Below are positions 24,597-32,208 of a DNA stretch of 35,824 nt, one piece after another. Each line of letters begins with the position of its first letter. Position 1 is the stretch's first letter. The notes under the pieces are model-generated. The model was not told the origin of the DNA. It saw only the letters and a list, made by a program, of their open reading frames with translations, and ran no database searches. The position numbers were made by a program, and so were the translations under genes. Source of the stretch: an uncultured Bacteroidales bacterium (GTDB lineage: Bacteria > Bacteroidota > Bacteroidia > Bacteroidales > Bacteroidaceae); assembly GCA_902785075.1 (NCBI GenBank), contig CACZXN010000023.1, positions 1 through 35,824 of the forward strand, read 5' to 3'.

Positions 24597-24806
24597 TCAA
24601 TCTGCAAAATTAATAAAAAAAGGTGAAAGGAGATGGAAAAATAAGGAAAAATTGAAGAAATTGATGGATTGAAGTGTATTATGATTGAAAATGAAGTTAA
24701 TCGAATGGCAATAAGCAGGATTTAGGACGTAATATCGGTCCTTGATCATTGACTGTTTGACGATTAACGAATAAGTTTTTCCGTTGATTTCATATCTCAA
24801 CTGCAT
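24597..24806 (-). CDS. Doubtful small ORF or gene remnant
   Basis: A 69-codon minus-strand ORF. Its first 35 residues (from MQLRYEINGKTYSLIVKQ) look protein-like, while the second half is Phe/Asn/Leu-rich as expected from AT-rich non-coding DNA. A second ORF in another frame (begins MYLISEPNVSPRV, 24 codons) overlaps its start, so the region may be the frameshifted tail of a lost gene. No promoter is visible and no family recognised. Confidence 0.2.
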   Translation of the reverse strand: MQLRYEINGKTYSLIVKQSMIKDRYYVLNPAYCHSINFIFNHNTLQSINFFNFSLFFHLLSPFFINFAD

Positions 24807-24932
24807 AACTGCTCAAATCCTTCGCCACTCTGGGGCTTACATTTGGTTCTGAAATCAAGTACATACAAGAACTAAATAATAAGGTTCGGAGTACAATTTG
24901 GGATATTTTGAAATTTTATGAAGAAATAAAAG

Positions 24933-25014
24933 TTTTCCGTTTTAACATTTCTTGTTATTGTCGTGCAGTGAATTACACATTTTTAAAACGGAAAAAGTTT
25001 TCCAAAACGGAAAA
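24933..25014. promoter_or_regulatory. Three AAAACGGAAAA boxes upstream of the nrdD promoter
   Basis: The exact 11-mer AAAACGGAAAA occurs three times: inverted at 24933-24943, direct at 24985-24995 and 25004-25014. The first two extend to a 13-bp perfect inverted repeat (TTTTCCGTTTTAA / TTAAAACGGAAAA). The last box ends 27 bp before the -33 element of the nrdD promoter. Spacing and repetition suggest a binding site for a regulator of anaerobic ribonucleotide reduction; it does not resemble an NrdR box. The remaining part of the 24807-25194 gap shows nothing else. Confidence 0.55.
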
Positions 25015-25041
25015 TTTCTGAAAAATTTTTTGAAAAAATGT

Positions 25042-25072
25042 TTGCTAGTTCAAAGTATTTTATTTAACTTTG
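25042..25072 (+). promoter_or_regulatory. Promoter of nrdD-nrdG
   Basis: TTG (25042-25044), 20-nt spacer, TAACTTTG (25065-25072), followed by C. The nrdD ATG is 122 bp downstream, so the leader is long. Confidence 0.85.
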
Positions 25073-25194
25073 CAGGCAAAATCGCGACATAGCGAAAGCA
25101 GAGTCTAAAAAGTATAGATTTTGTTGAACTTAAACGGTTTTTATGAAGTAGCGAAAACGAATTAACAACAAACTTTTACCTAAAGCATTTAAAA

Positions 25195-27402
25195 ATGATA
25201 CAGACAGTTCTTAAACGTGACGGTCGAATCGTCGGTTACAACGAAGAAAAAATCAAAGCAGCTATCCGCAAAGCGATGCTGACAACAGAAAAGGGAGAAG
25301 ATGAGGCGCTCATACAACGCATCACCGACAAGATTGGTATGCAGGGCAAGGAACAGATGAGTGTCGAGGAAATCCAGGACTTGGTGGAAATCGAACTCAT
25401 GCGCAGCCCTCGCAAAGAAGTTGCCAAGAAGTATATCTCGTATCGCGATAAGCGAAGTATTGCCCGTAAAGCGAAGACACGCGACATCTTCCTCGAAATC
25501 ATCGAGGCTAAGCGTAACGACGTGACTCGCGAGAACGCTAACATGAATGCAGACTCTCCTGCAGGCATGATGATGAAGTTTGCCAGTGAAACTACAAAGC
25601 CTTTCGTTGACGATTATCTGCTGTCTGAACGTTCGCGTGAGGCTGTAAAGCACAACTACTTGCATATTCACGATAAGGACTACTACCCTACCAAGTCGCT
25701 CACATGTGTACAGCATCCGCTCGACCACATCTTGCTGAACGGATTCAGCGCAGGTCACGGAGAGAGCCGTCCTGCAAAGCGCATCGAGACCGCAAGTGTC
25801 ATTGCTTGTATCTCGCTCGAAACGGCACAGAACGAAATGCATGGCGGACAGGCCATCCCTGCGTTCGACTTCTATATGGCCCCTTACGTACGCGCGTCAT
25901 ATAAAGAAGAGGTACAGTATATAGAGCAGATGAGCGGACTTGATCTACAAGAACTGTATGATGCTCCTGTAAAAGACTATATTTACTCCAGCCTTGCTGG
26001 CCTTACAGGTCAGGAACGTGCGAAGCAGCATGCCATCAACCGCACCGTTCAGCGTGTACATCAGGCGATGGAAGCTTTCATTCATAACATGAATACCATC
26101 CACTCACGTGGAGGCAATCAGGTGGTATTCAGCAGCATCAATTATGGAACAGACACATCAGCAGAAGGTCGTTGTGTCATCCGCGAGTTGCTGAACTCTA
26201 CTTATCAAGGTGTTGGAGGAGGATCAACAGCTATCTTCCCTATCCAGATATGGAAGAAGAAGAAAGGTGTAAGCTATTTGCCTGAGGACCCCAACTACGA
26301 CCTCTACTGTCTGGCATGTAAAGTGACAGCACGCCGTTTCTTCCCTAACTTCGTGAACCTCGATGCTTCGTACAACCAGCACGAGAAGTGGAACATCAAC
26401 GATCCTGAGCGCTACAAATACGAGTTGGCAACAATGGGATGCCGTACGCGTGTGTTTGAGAACCGATTTGGCGACAAGACAAGTATCGGACGTGGTAACC
26501 TTTCGTTCACAACAATCAACATCGTAAAGCTCGCCATCGAATGTATGCCTATCGAGAACGAGGAGGAGCGCATCAATGCCTTCTTCGCAAAGCTCGACAA
26601 CCTGCTCGAGACCGCTGCTCTGCAGTTGCACGAACGCTTCCAGTTCCAGAAGACCGCCCTTGTGAAGCAGTTCCAGCTGCTGATGTCACGACTGTGGATT
26701 GGAGCTGAGAATCTGAAACCAGACGACACCATCGAGAGCGTTATCAATCAAGGTACACTCGGTATCGGATTCATTGGATTGGCAGAATGTCTTATAGCTC
26801 TCACTGGTCATCATCATGGAGAAGACCCAAAGAGTCAGGAACTGGGTCTGAAGATTGTGACTTACATGCGTGACCGCGTCAACGAATTCAGCGAGAAGTT
26901 CCAGCACAACTACTCTGTATTGGCAACTCCAGCAGAGGGTCTGGCTGGCCGATTCACAAAGAACGACAAGAAACAATTTGGTTGCATTCCTGGTGTGACA
27001 GATAAAGACTACTACACCAACTCTAACCACGTACCTGTTTATTATCATTGCAGTCCTCGTCATAAGGCCGAAATCGAGGCGCCTTATCACCCACTGACTC
27101 GAGGTGGACATATCTTCTATGTAGAGATTGACGGTGATGCGACCCACAACCCAGCCGCTATTATGAACATTGTCGACCTGATGGATCGCTACGATATTGG
27201 TTACGGATCGGTGAACCACAACCGCAACCGTTGTATGGATTGTGGCTATGAGGATGCAACAGAAGGTCTCACCGTATGTCCTAAGTGTGGAAGCACACAT
27301 ATTGATACTCTCCAGCGTATCACTGGTTACCTCGTAGGAACGACCGACCGATGGAATTCTGGTAAACTGGCTGAGCTGAAGGACAGAGTGGTACATAAGT
27401 AG
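25195..27402 (+). CDS. nrdD: Anaerobic ribonucleoside-triphosphate reductase
   Basis: The class III, oxygen-sensitive glycyl-radical enzyme that makes deoxyribonucleoside triphosphates in the absence of oxygen. The 735-residue protein starts with an ATP-cone allosteric domain (about 2-95, with VLKRDGRIVGYNEEKIKAAI). The large catalytic domain follows, with conserved stretches NYLHIHDKDYYP, HSRGGNQVVFSSINYGTDT and GRGNLSFTTINIVKLA. Near the C-terminus a zinc site of four cysteines is visible (Cys680, Cys683, Cys695, Cys698) and the radical-bearing glycine is Gly711 in RITGYLVG. It needs the NrdG activase encoded next. The stop codon is followed at once by a tandem heptamer repeat. Confidence 0.98.
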   Translation: MIQTVLKRDGRIVGYNEEKIKAAIRKAMLTTEKGEDEALIQRITDKIGMQGKEQMSVEEIQDLVEIELMRSPRKEVAKKYISYRDKRSIARKAKTRDIFLEIIEAKRNDVTRENANMNADSPAGMMMKFASETTKPFVDDYLLSERSREAVKHNYLHIHDKDYYPTKSLTCVQHPLDHILLNGFSAGHGESRPAKRIETASVIACISLETAQNEMHGGQAIPAFDFYMAPYVRASYKEEVQYIEQMSGLDLQELYDAPVKDYIYSSLAGLTGQERAKQHAINRTVQRVHQAMEAFIHNMNTIHSRGGNQVVFSSINYGTDTSAEGRCVIRELLNSTYQGVGGGSTAIFPIQIWKKKKGVSYLPEDPNYDLYCLACKVTARRFFPNFVNLDASYNQHEKWNINDPERYKYELATMGCRTRVFENRFGDKTSIGRGNLSFTTINIVKLAIECMPIENEEERINAFFAKLDNLLETAALQLHERFQFQKTALVKQFQLLMSRLWIGAENLKPDDTIESVINQGTLGIGFIGLAECLIALTGHHHGEDPKSQELGLKIVTYMRDRVNEFSEKFQHNYSVLATPAEGLAGRFTKNDKKQFGCIPGVTDKDYYTNSNHVPVYYHCSPRHKAEIEAPYHPLTRGGHIFYVEIDGDATHNPAAIMNIVDLMDRYDIGYGSVNHNRNRCMDCGYEDATEGLTVCPKCGSTHIDTLQRITGYLVGTTDRWNSGKLAELKDRVVHK

Positions 27403-27458
27403 TTGATAGTTGAAAGTTGATAGTTTAGAGTTGAGAGTTTAGAGTTTGGAGTTGAAAG
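27403..27458. repeat. Heptamer tandem repeat filling the nrdD-nrdG spacer
   Basis: Exactly eight 7-bp units (consensus TTGAAAG; variants TTGATAG, TTTAGAG, TTGAGAG, TTTGGAG) start at the base after the nrdD stop codon. The last unit ends at base 27458, the first base of the GTG chosen as the nrdG start. Similar simple repeats are familiar from Bacteroidales intergenic regions. Confidence 0.9.
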
Positions 27459-27946
27459 TGGAACTGAAAATACTGAGTATAGAAGAAGGAACGTCCGTTG
27501 ATGGACCAGGATTGAGGACATCCATTTATTTCGCAGGTTGCCGCCATCACTGCGAGGGGTGTCACAATCCTCAGTCCTGGGATATAAAAAACGGGAAACC
27601 TGCAACCATCGACGAGTTGATGGCTGTGATTCGGTACAATGAGTTTCCTGTTACCTTCTCGGGTGGCGACCCATTCTTCCAAGTGGAGGAGGTGACCGAA
27701 CTGGCACATCAAATCAAACAACAAACGGGGTATAACATTTGGTGCTATACAGGTTATCTGTGGGAAGACCTTTTGAAGCATCCAGAATTCATGCCCCTAC
27801 TCCAACAGGTTGATGTGATTGTGGATGGCCCGTTTATCCTTGCCAAGCGAGACATATCACTTCTATTCCGCGGAAGTTCAAATCAACGTATCATCGATGT
27901 ACAACAATCACTCGCAACAGGAACGGTTGTACCAGCAAAATTCTAA
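27458..27946 (+). CDS. nrdG: Anaerobic ribonucleotide reductase activating protein
   Basis: A radical SAM enzyme that installs the glycyl radical in NrdD using a 4Fe-4S cluster and S-adenosylmethionine. With the GTG start at 27458 it has 162 residues; the cluster motif CRHHCEGC (CX3CX2C) is at Cys28, Cys32 and Cys35, preceded by the typical GTSVDGPGLRTSIYFAG. FSGGDPF is the SAM-binding GGE-like segment. No ATG is available: the candidates are TTG 27446, TTG 27452 and GTG 27458, all in or at the edge of the heptamer repeat. GTG gives a length from start to the GxSVDGPG motif that suits the family. Operon with nrdD, 55 bp spacer. Confidence 0.95.
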   Translation: MELKILSIEEGTSVDGPGLRTSIYFAGCRHHCEGCHNPQSWDIKNGKPATIDELMAVIRYNEFPVTFSGGDPFFQVEEVTELAHQIKQQTGYNIWCYTGYLWEDLLKHPEFMPLLQQVDVIVDGPFILAKRDISLLFRGSSNQRIIDVQQSLATGTVVPAKF

Positions 27947-27970
27947 GCATATCAGCTAACATTCAGACAA

Positions 27971-28000
27971 AATCGGACAGGGATTGCTCCTTGTCCGATT
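27971..28000 (+). terminator. Terminator of nrdD-nrdG
   Basis: A 9-bp perfect stem (AATCGGACA with TGTCCGATT) and a 12-base loop that can pair further (GG with CC), 24 bp after nrdG. The tail AAGTTTAAAT has only a short T-run. Confidence 0.65.
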
Positions 28001-28028
28001 AAGTTTAAATAGAATACAGAGTGATATT

Positions 28029-28058
28029 TTGTCAATTGGAATTTTTTTTGTAACTTAG
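28029..28058 (+). promoter_or_regulatory. Promoter of the GH43 pair
   Basis: TTG (28029-28031), 19-nt spacer, TAACTTAG (28051-28058), one base off the -7 consensus. The ATG of the first GH43 gene lies 34 bp downstream. Confidence 0.6.
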
Positions 28059-28092
28059 CAGCCGAAACAGACGATCCAAAGAAATTAACAAT

Positions 28093-29655
28093 ATGAAGAA
28101 GACGATTACATCAGTCGCGATTGCAGCTATGCTGTCGATGAGTCAAAGCATCTATGCACAAGGCACTTATACACTTGCTGACTGGAAAAATATTGATGCC
28201 ACTCAAGAGTTGAAACTAAATGTTAGTGAGTTCAAACTCGACTTCAACCACCCCCTACCCTATGCTGATATGCAGAAACAATGGACTGTAAAAGTAGAAC
28301 TGAAATGTGGTACGTTAGGAACAGAGCAAGTGTTTGTTTGCAAAGAAGGAAAAGCGAGCCATCTCATTGGTAAGAATTCGCTTAACGGAGATATCTCTGT
28401 AGGGTTCGACAACATGCATGGACAGTTTTTCGTGGAGGTGATAGACAAGCACGAAAATCCACATCGACTATGTGCTGGACCTAAAGTGGAAACTGGTCGT
28501 TGGTATGAGGTGAGTGCAAAGGCACAATATGATGAAAAGAAGGATCAGTCAGTATTGGAGCTAACTGTAGATGGTAAAAGCGAACGCTTGACTTATCCTG
28601 GCAAGGCATTACGACATAATGCTTCGATTTGGGTGATCGGACATGGATTCCCTGGAGGATTTCCCAACGCTTTGCAAGTAAGAGACGGAGCTATCCGTAA
28701 CCTCGAAATAAGCGGAGAACCCCTACCCCGTGTGGATGGGCAAAATCCGCTCTTTACGGATCGTTTTACTGCCGACCCCGCTTTCACTGTAGTGGGTAAC
28801 ACTGTATATGCCTATGTTGGTGAAGACCAAGCAGGACCAGGAGGTTGGTTCAATATGCCTCATTGGTTTTGCTATTCATCGACCGATATGAAACACTGGA
28901 CGGCTCATGGACCTGTACTCAAATCAGACGACTTCCCATATGCAACCCGTGGAGGTGCTTGGGCTGCACAAATGGTAGAGAAGGATGGAAAATACTACTT
29001 TTACGTCACATTGGACCGCAAGGACAAGCGTGAGCACGCTATTGATGTAGCTGTGAGTGATTCGCCTACAGGACCATTTGTGCCTGCACGTAAAGATGGC
29101 ACCCCACTCATCACAGATGATATGACACCAGACTCCCATAGAGGAAATGCGGATATCGACCCGACTGTGCTGATAGATGATGACGGAACACCATGGATGG
29201 CTTGGGGAAACGGCGATTGCTATATGGTACGGTTGAAGAAGAATATGATAGAACTGGATGGTGAGGTTCGTAAAGTTCCGATGCGTAACTACAGCGAAGG
29301 TCCTTGGCTCTTCAAACGTGGCAAACTATATTACAACATATATGCATCTGATGCACCAGGTGTTCAGCCGGAACAGATCGCCTATTCTACAGCAGAAAGT
29401 ATTGAGGGTCCTTGGACCTATCGAGGATTTGTAAGTACTTCAGCTAATCATGGATTTACCATTCATCCTTCTGTCATTCAGTTTAAGGGAAAGTGGTATT
29501 ATATTTATCACGATGGATCCTACAATCTGAAAGGAGCACCAGGTGGTGATTGTCGCCGAAGTGTATGTGCAGAGTATTTGTATTTCAATACTGACGGAAC
29601 TATTAAATTCATCCCCTTGACTCAAGAGGGTATCAGCGGGAAACCTTTAAGATAA
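28093..29655 (+). CDS. Secreted glycoside hydrolase family 43 protein with N-terminal beta-sandwich
   Basis: A 520-residue protein with a signal peptide (1-23, ending SIYAQG). Residues about 35-210 look like a concanavalin-A/LamG-type carbohydrate-binding sandwich. The rest is a five-bladed GH43 propeller with the expected acidic triad: general base Asp228 (FTADPAF), pKa-modulating Asp356 (DIDPTV) and general acid Glu402 (SEGPW). GH43 enzymes are mostly arabinofuranosidases and xylosidases acting with inversion on plant hemicellulose or pectin side chains; the subfamily cannot be fixed by eye. It is the first gene of a two-gene GH43 operon; the second starts 13 bp later. No SusC/SusD pair is adjacent. 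Confidence 0.9.
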   Translation: MKKTITSVAIAAMLSMSQSIYAQGTYTLADWKNIDATQELKLNVSEFKLDFNHPLPYADMQKQWTVKVELKCGTLGTEQVFVCKEGKASHLIGKNSLNGDISVGFDNMHGQFFVEVIDKHENPHRLCAGPKVETGRWYEVSAKAQYDEKKDQSVLELTVDGKSERLTYPGKALRHNASIWVIGHGFPGGFPNALQVRDGAIRNLEISGEPLPRVDGQNPLFTDRFTADPAFTVVGNTVYAYVGEDQAGPGGWFNMPHWFCYSSTDMKHWTAHGPVLKSDDFPYATRGGAWAAQMVEKDGKYYFYVTLDRKDKREHAIDVAVSDSPTGPFVPARKDGTPLITDDMTPDSHRGNADIDPTVLIDDDGTPWMAWGNGDCYMVRLKKNMIELDGEVRKVPMRNYSEGPWLFKRGKLYYNIYASDAPGVQPEQIAYSTAESIEGPWTYRGFVSTSANHGFTIHPSVIQFKGKWYYIYHDGSYNLKGAPGGDCRRSVCAEYLYFNTDGTIKFIPLTQEGISGKPLR

Positions 29656-29668
29656 AATGTAAGAACAT

Positions 29669-31258
29669 ATGAAACGATTAGTTACAATAATTATACTATC
29701 AGGTATTCTTATATATCTCTCCTTATACCTTTCACCCCTTAAGGCTCAGGGATTCCGCAACCCTGTACTCCCTGGCTTTCATGCAGATCCTTCTGTCTGC
29801 CGTGCAGGTGATGATTTCTATTTGGTAAACAGCACATTTCAGTACTATCCTGGTGTACCTGTGTTCCACAGCAAGGACCTTATACATTGGGAGCAAGTAG
29901 GTGCATGCCTAACTCGAGAATCGCAAGTGAAGATAGAAGGTATGAATGAACAAAGTGGTATTTATGCCCCTACGATACGTTATCATGAAGGGCGATTCTA
30001 TATGGTGACTACTGTATTCCCTTCCAGGAAACACTTCTATGTCTATACAGACAACCCCAATGGCGAATGGTCAGACCCTATCTATATCGACTTCGTTACT
30101 GGCAGTTGTGATCCAACCTTATTCTTTGATGAAGGTAAATGTTATTTCTTATGGAAAGACGGAGAAATCAAAATCTGCGAGATTGATGTGAAAACCGGAA
30201 AACAACTCAGTGAAATACGTCGTTTATGGACAGGATTGGGTGGACGATATCCAGAAGGACCTCATCTCTATAAGAAAGACGGTTATTACTACCTGATGCT
30301 TGCAGAAGGCGGTACCGAGCATGGCCATTTTGTAACGATTGCTCGTAGCCGCTACTTAGAGGGACCATACGAACCAAACCCTTCGAACCCTATCCTGACG
30401 CATTTCAGCATGAAAATGCAAAACAGTCCGATTCAAGGCTTAGGACATGCCGACCTGGTGCAAGCTCCTGATGGTTCATGGTGGATGATTTGTTTGGGTT
30501 ATCGTACACACGGATATCTACAGCATGTCATGGGGCGTGAAACCTTTTTGGCTCCTGTGACTTGGGAAGACGGTGGTTGGCCTATAGTGAATCGTGACGG
30601 AACCTTGCAACTCGACATGAAGTGCAAGACGCTCCCCCAGGTTTCTATGCCTATAGAACCTAAGAAGGATGAGTTTGAAAGTGAAAAATTGTCTCTTTAC
30701 TGGAGTTTCCTGAACATGCCTCAAAAGGAGAACTATTCGCTAGATGCCCGTTCGGGATGGCTTCGCATGAAGACCTCTACAATAACGCTTGATGAAGTGG
30801 GTAATCCGACCTTTATCGGACATCGCCAGTCGGAAAAGGACTTTACTGCTACCACGAAGGTAGATGTATCTGGACTAAAAGATGGAGGTGTGGCAGGTAT
30901 TACAGCATACGCAGCCCATCATAATCACTATGACGTACAAGTCGTGGCTCGTGACGGGAAACGCTATGTGCAGGCAAAGATACGAATTGGCGAGATGGAA
31001 CACATCGAGAAAGAGATTCTACTCTCGACAAAAATCGTATATCTGCGTATTACAGCCGATTCTCAGTTCTATCACTTGTATTACTCAACAGACAACAAGG
31101 ATTTCGTTCATCTAGCACGTCAGGATTACCGTTATCTAAGTACCGAAACTATTGGAGGCTTCTGTGGTGTACACATTGGTATTTTTGCACATACACTAAA
31201 TAAAACTCAAAGCTACGCTGACTTTGACTGGACAGATTTCAACTTCAAAGCACAATAA
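29669..31258 (+). CDS. Secreted glycoside hydrolase family 43 beta-xylosidase/arabinofuranosidase-like
   Basis: A 529-residue protein with a signal peptide (about 1-26, ending SPLKAQG). The GH43 propeller starts NPVLPGFHADPSVCRAGDDF, with general base Asp40, Asp148 in SCDPT and general acid Glu196 in PEGPH. After about residue 320 a second domain follows, with NPTFIGHRQSEKDFTATTKV and ending YADFDWTDFNF; it matches the C-terminal beta-sandwich typical of GH43 xylosidases. This two-domain layout differs from the neighbour, where the extra sandwich is N-terminal, so the two enzymes are probably not recent duplicates and likely cut different linkages of the same glycan. Operon with the gene before it. 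Confidence 0.92.
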   Translation: MKRLVTIIILSGILIYLSLYLSPLKAQGFRNPVLPGFHADPSVCRAGDDFYLVNSTFQYYPGVPVFHSKDLIHWEQVGACLTRESQVKIEGMNEQSGIYAPTIRYHEGRFYMVTTVFPSRKHFYVYTDNPNGEWSDPIYIDFVTGSCDPTLFFDEGKCYFLWKDGEIKICEIDVKTGKQLSEIRRLWTGLGGRYPEGPHLYKKDGYYYLMLAEGGTEHGHFVTIARSRYLEGPYEPNPSNPILTHFSMKMQNSPIQGLGHADLVQAPDGSWWMICLGYRTHGYLQHVMGRETFLAPVTWEDGGWPIVNRDGTLQLDMKCKTLPQVSMPIEPKKDEFESEKLSLYWSFLNMPQKENYSLDARSGWLRMKTSTITLDEVGNPTFIGHRQSEKDFTATTKVDVSGLKDGGVAGITAYAAHHNHYDVQVVARDGKRYVQAKIRIGEMEHIEKEILLSTKIVYLRITADSQFYHLYYSTDNKDFVHLARQDYRYLSTETIGGFCGVHIGIFAHTLNKTQSYADFDWTDFNFKAQ

Positions 31259-31296
31259 CAATTTGTATATTTATCGCAATTGATATTTATAACGAT

Positions 31297-32091
31297 ATGA
31301 ACCCAATATTTCGACGTACAGAGTTGCTGCTAGGCGAGGATGCCCTCAAACAATTGTCAGAGAAACGTGTGATTATCTTTGGCGTAGGAGGTGTAGGCTC
31401 TTGGTGTGCTGAAAGTCTGATTCGTACAGGCATTCAACAGCTTACTATCGTTGACAGTGATCGAGTATGCATTACAAATATCAACCGCCAACTGATGGCC
31501 ACCAGTCAAACAGTTGGGCAAGTGAAGGTTGAGGTGCTCAAAGAGCGTCTGCTCAGCATCAATCCTCGAGCAGAAATCACAGCCTTACAGCAGATTTTCA
31601 CGGCCGAGACAGCAGAGAGTTTCAATATTGGTAACTATGACTATGTAATAGATGCTATCGATTCGCTGAAAGATAAGGTGCTACTGATCCAGATGGCTAC
31701 AGAGGCTGGCATATGTTTCTTCTCGTCAATGGGAGCAGCCCTGAAGATGGACCCTACGAGGATTAAAGTGGCAGAGTTTTGGAAGATTCAAGGTGATCCT
31801 CTGGCTCGTGCCCTCCGCAGACGATTCAAGCGTGACGGACATTTTCCTAAACGTAAGTTCCTATGTGTATATTCAGACGAACTCCTGCAAAATAAAGGTC
31901 ACAATGCCACATGCGGCACATCACAATGTGTGTGTCCCAAAGCACAAGAAGGACCAGGCGATCCCAGCTTGGTCAATCATGAGTGGTGCTCTTCGAAGGC
32001 ACAAATCAATGGAACCTTAGCCCATATCACAGCTATCTTCGGCTTCATGTTAGCCGGATTGGTGATACAGGACTGTTGCCGAGAACAATAG
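31297..32091 (+). CDS. tcdA: tRNA threonylcarbamoyladenosine dehydratase
   Basis: An E1-like ATP-dependent enzyme that dehydrates t6A37 in tRNA to the cyclic form ct6A. The 264-residue protein is close in length to E. coli TcdA. It begins with the conserved RTELLLGEDAL, then the nucleotide-binding FGVGGVGSW (28-36), DSDRVCITNINRQ, and YVIDAIDSLKDK. The C-terminal half has FLCVYSDE and a Cys-rich segment CGTSQCVC that could be a metal or thiol site. It begins 38 bp after the second GH43 gene on the same strand without a clear promoter, so some read-through is possible, but no functional link to the glycosidases is likely. Confidence 0.95.
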   Translation: MNPIFRRTELLLGEDALKQLSEKRVIIFGVGGVGSWCAESLIRTGIQQLTIVDSDRVCITNINRQLMATSQTVGQVKVEVLKERLLSINPRAEITALQQIFTAETAESFNIGNYDYVIDAIDSLKDKVLLIQMATEAGICFFSSMGAALKMDPTRIKVAEFWKIQGDPLARALRRRFKRDGHFPKRKFLCVYSDELLQNKGHNATCGTSQCVCPKAQEGPGDPSLVNHEWCSSKAQINGTLAHITAIFGFMLAGLVIQDCCREQ

Positions 32092-32184
32092 ACTTTTTAA
32101 GCATGAACGACAAAGTTTTAACTGTCCTGTTTCGACTGACAATGGACCACAAATAGATGTAAAGCAGAAAACAGACCCGAGGTG

Positions 32185-32208
32185 GCCCGTCAAAGAATAT
32201 TGACGGGC
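32185..32208 (-). terminator. Hairpin spanning the TonB-receptor stop codon
   Basis: A perfect 9-bp stem (GCCCGTCAA with TTGACGGGC) and 6-base loop. The stop codon of the receptor gene (32190-32192 on the minus strand) lies inside one arm, so the last codons are part of the hairpin. Downstream on the minus strand the sequence is not T-rich at once (CACCTCGGG), so terminator strength is uncertain. Confidence 0.5.

Noticed and set aside
24983-25014. Reading the nrdD upstream boxes as a CRISPR-like or NrdR site.
   Set aside because: There are only three copies with unequal spacing and mixed orientation, which excludes a CRISPR array, and the sequence does not match the NrdR box pattern.
25189-25842. 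Minus-strand ORFs of 110-236 codons opposite nrdD (also at 26224-26631 and 26686-27396).
   Set aside because: nrdD is intact along its whole length; these are open by chance because of its restricted codon use.
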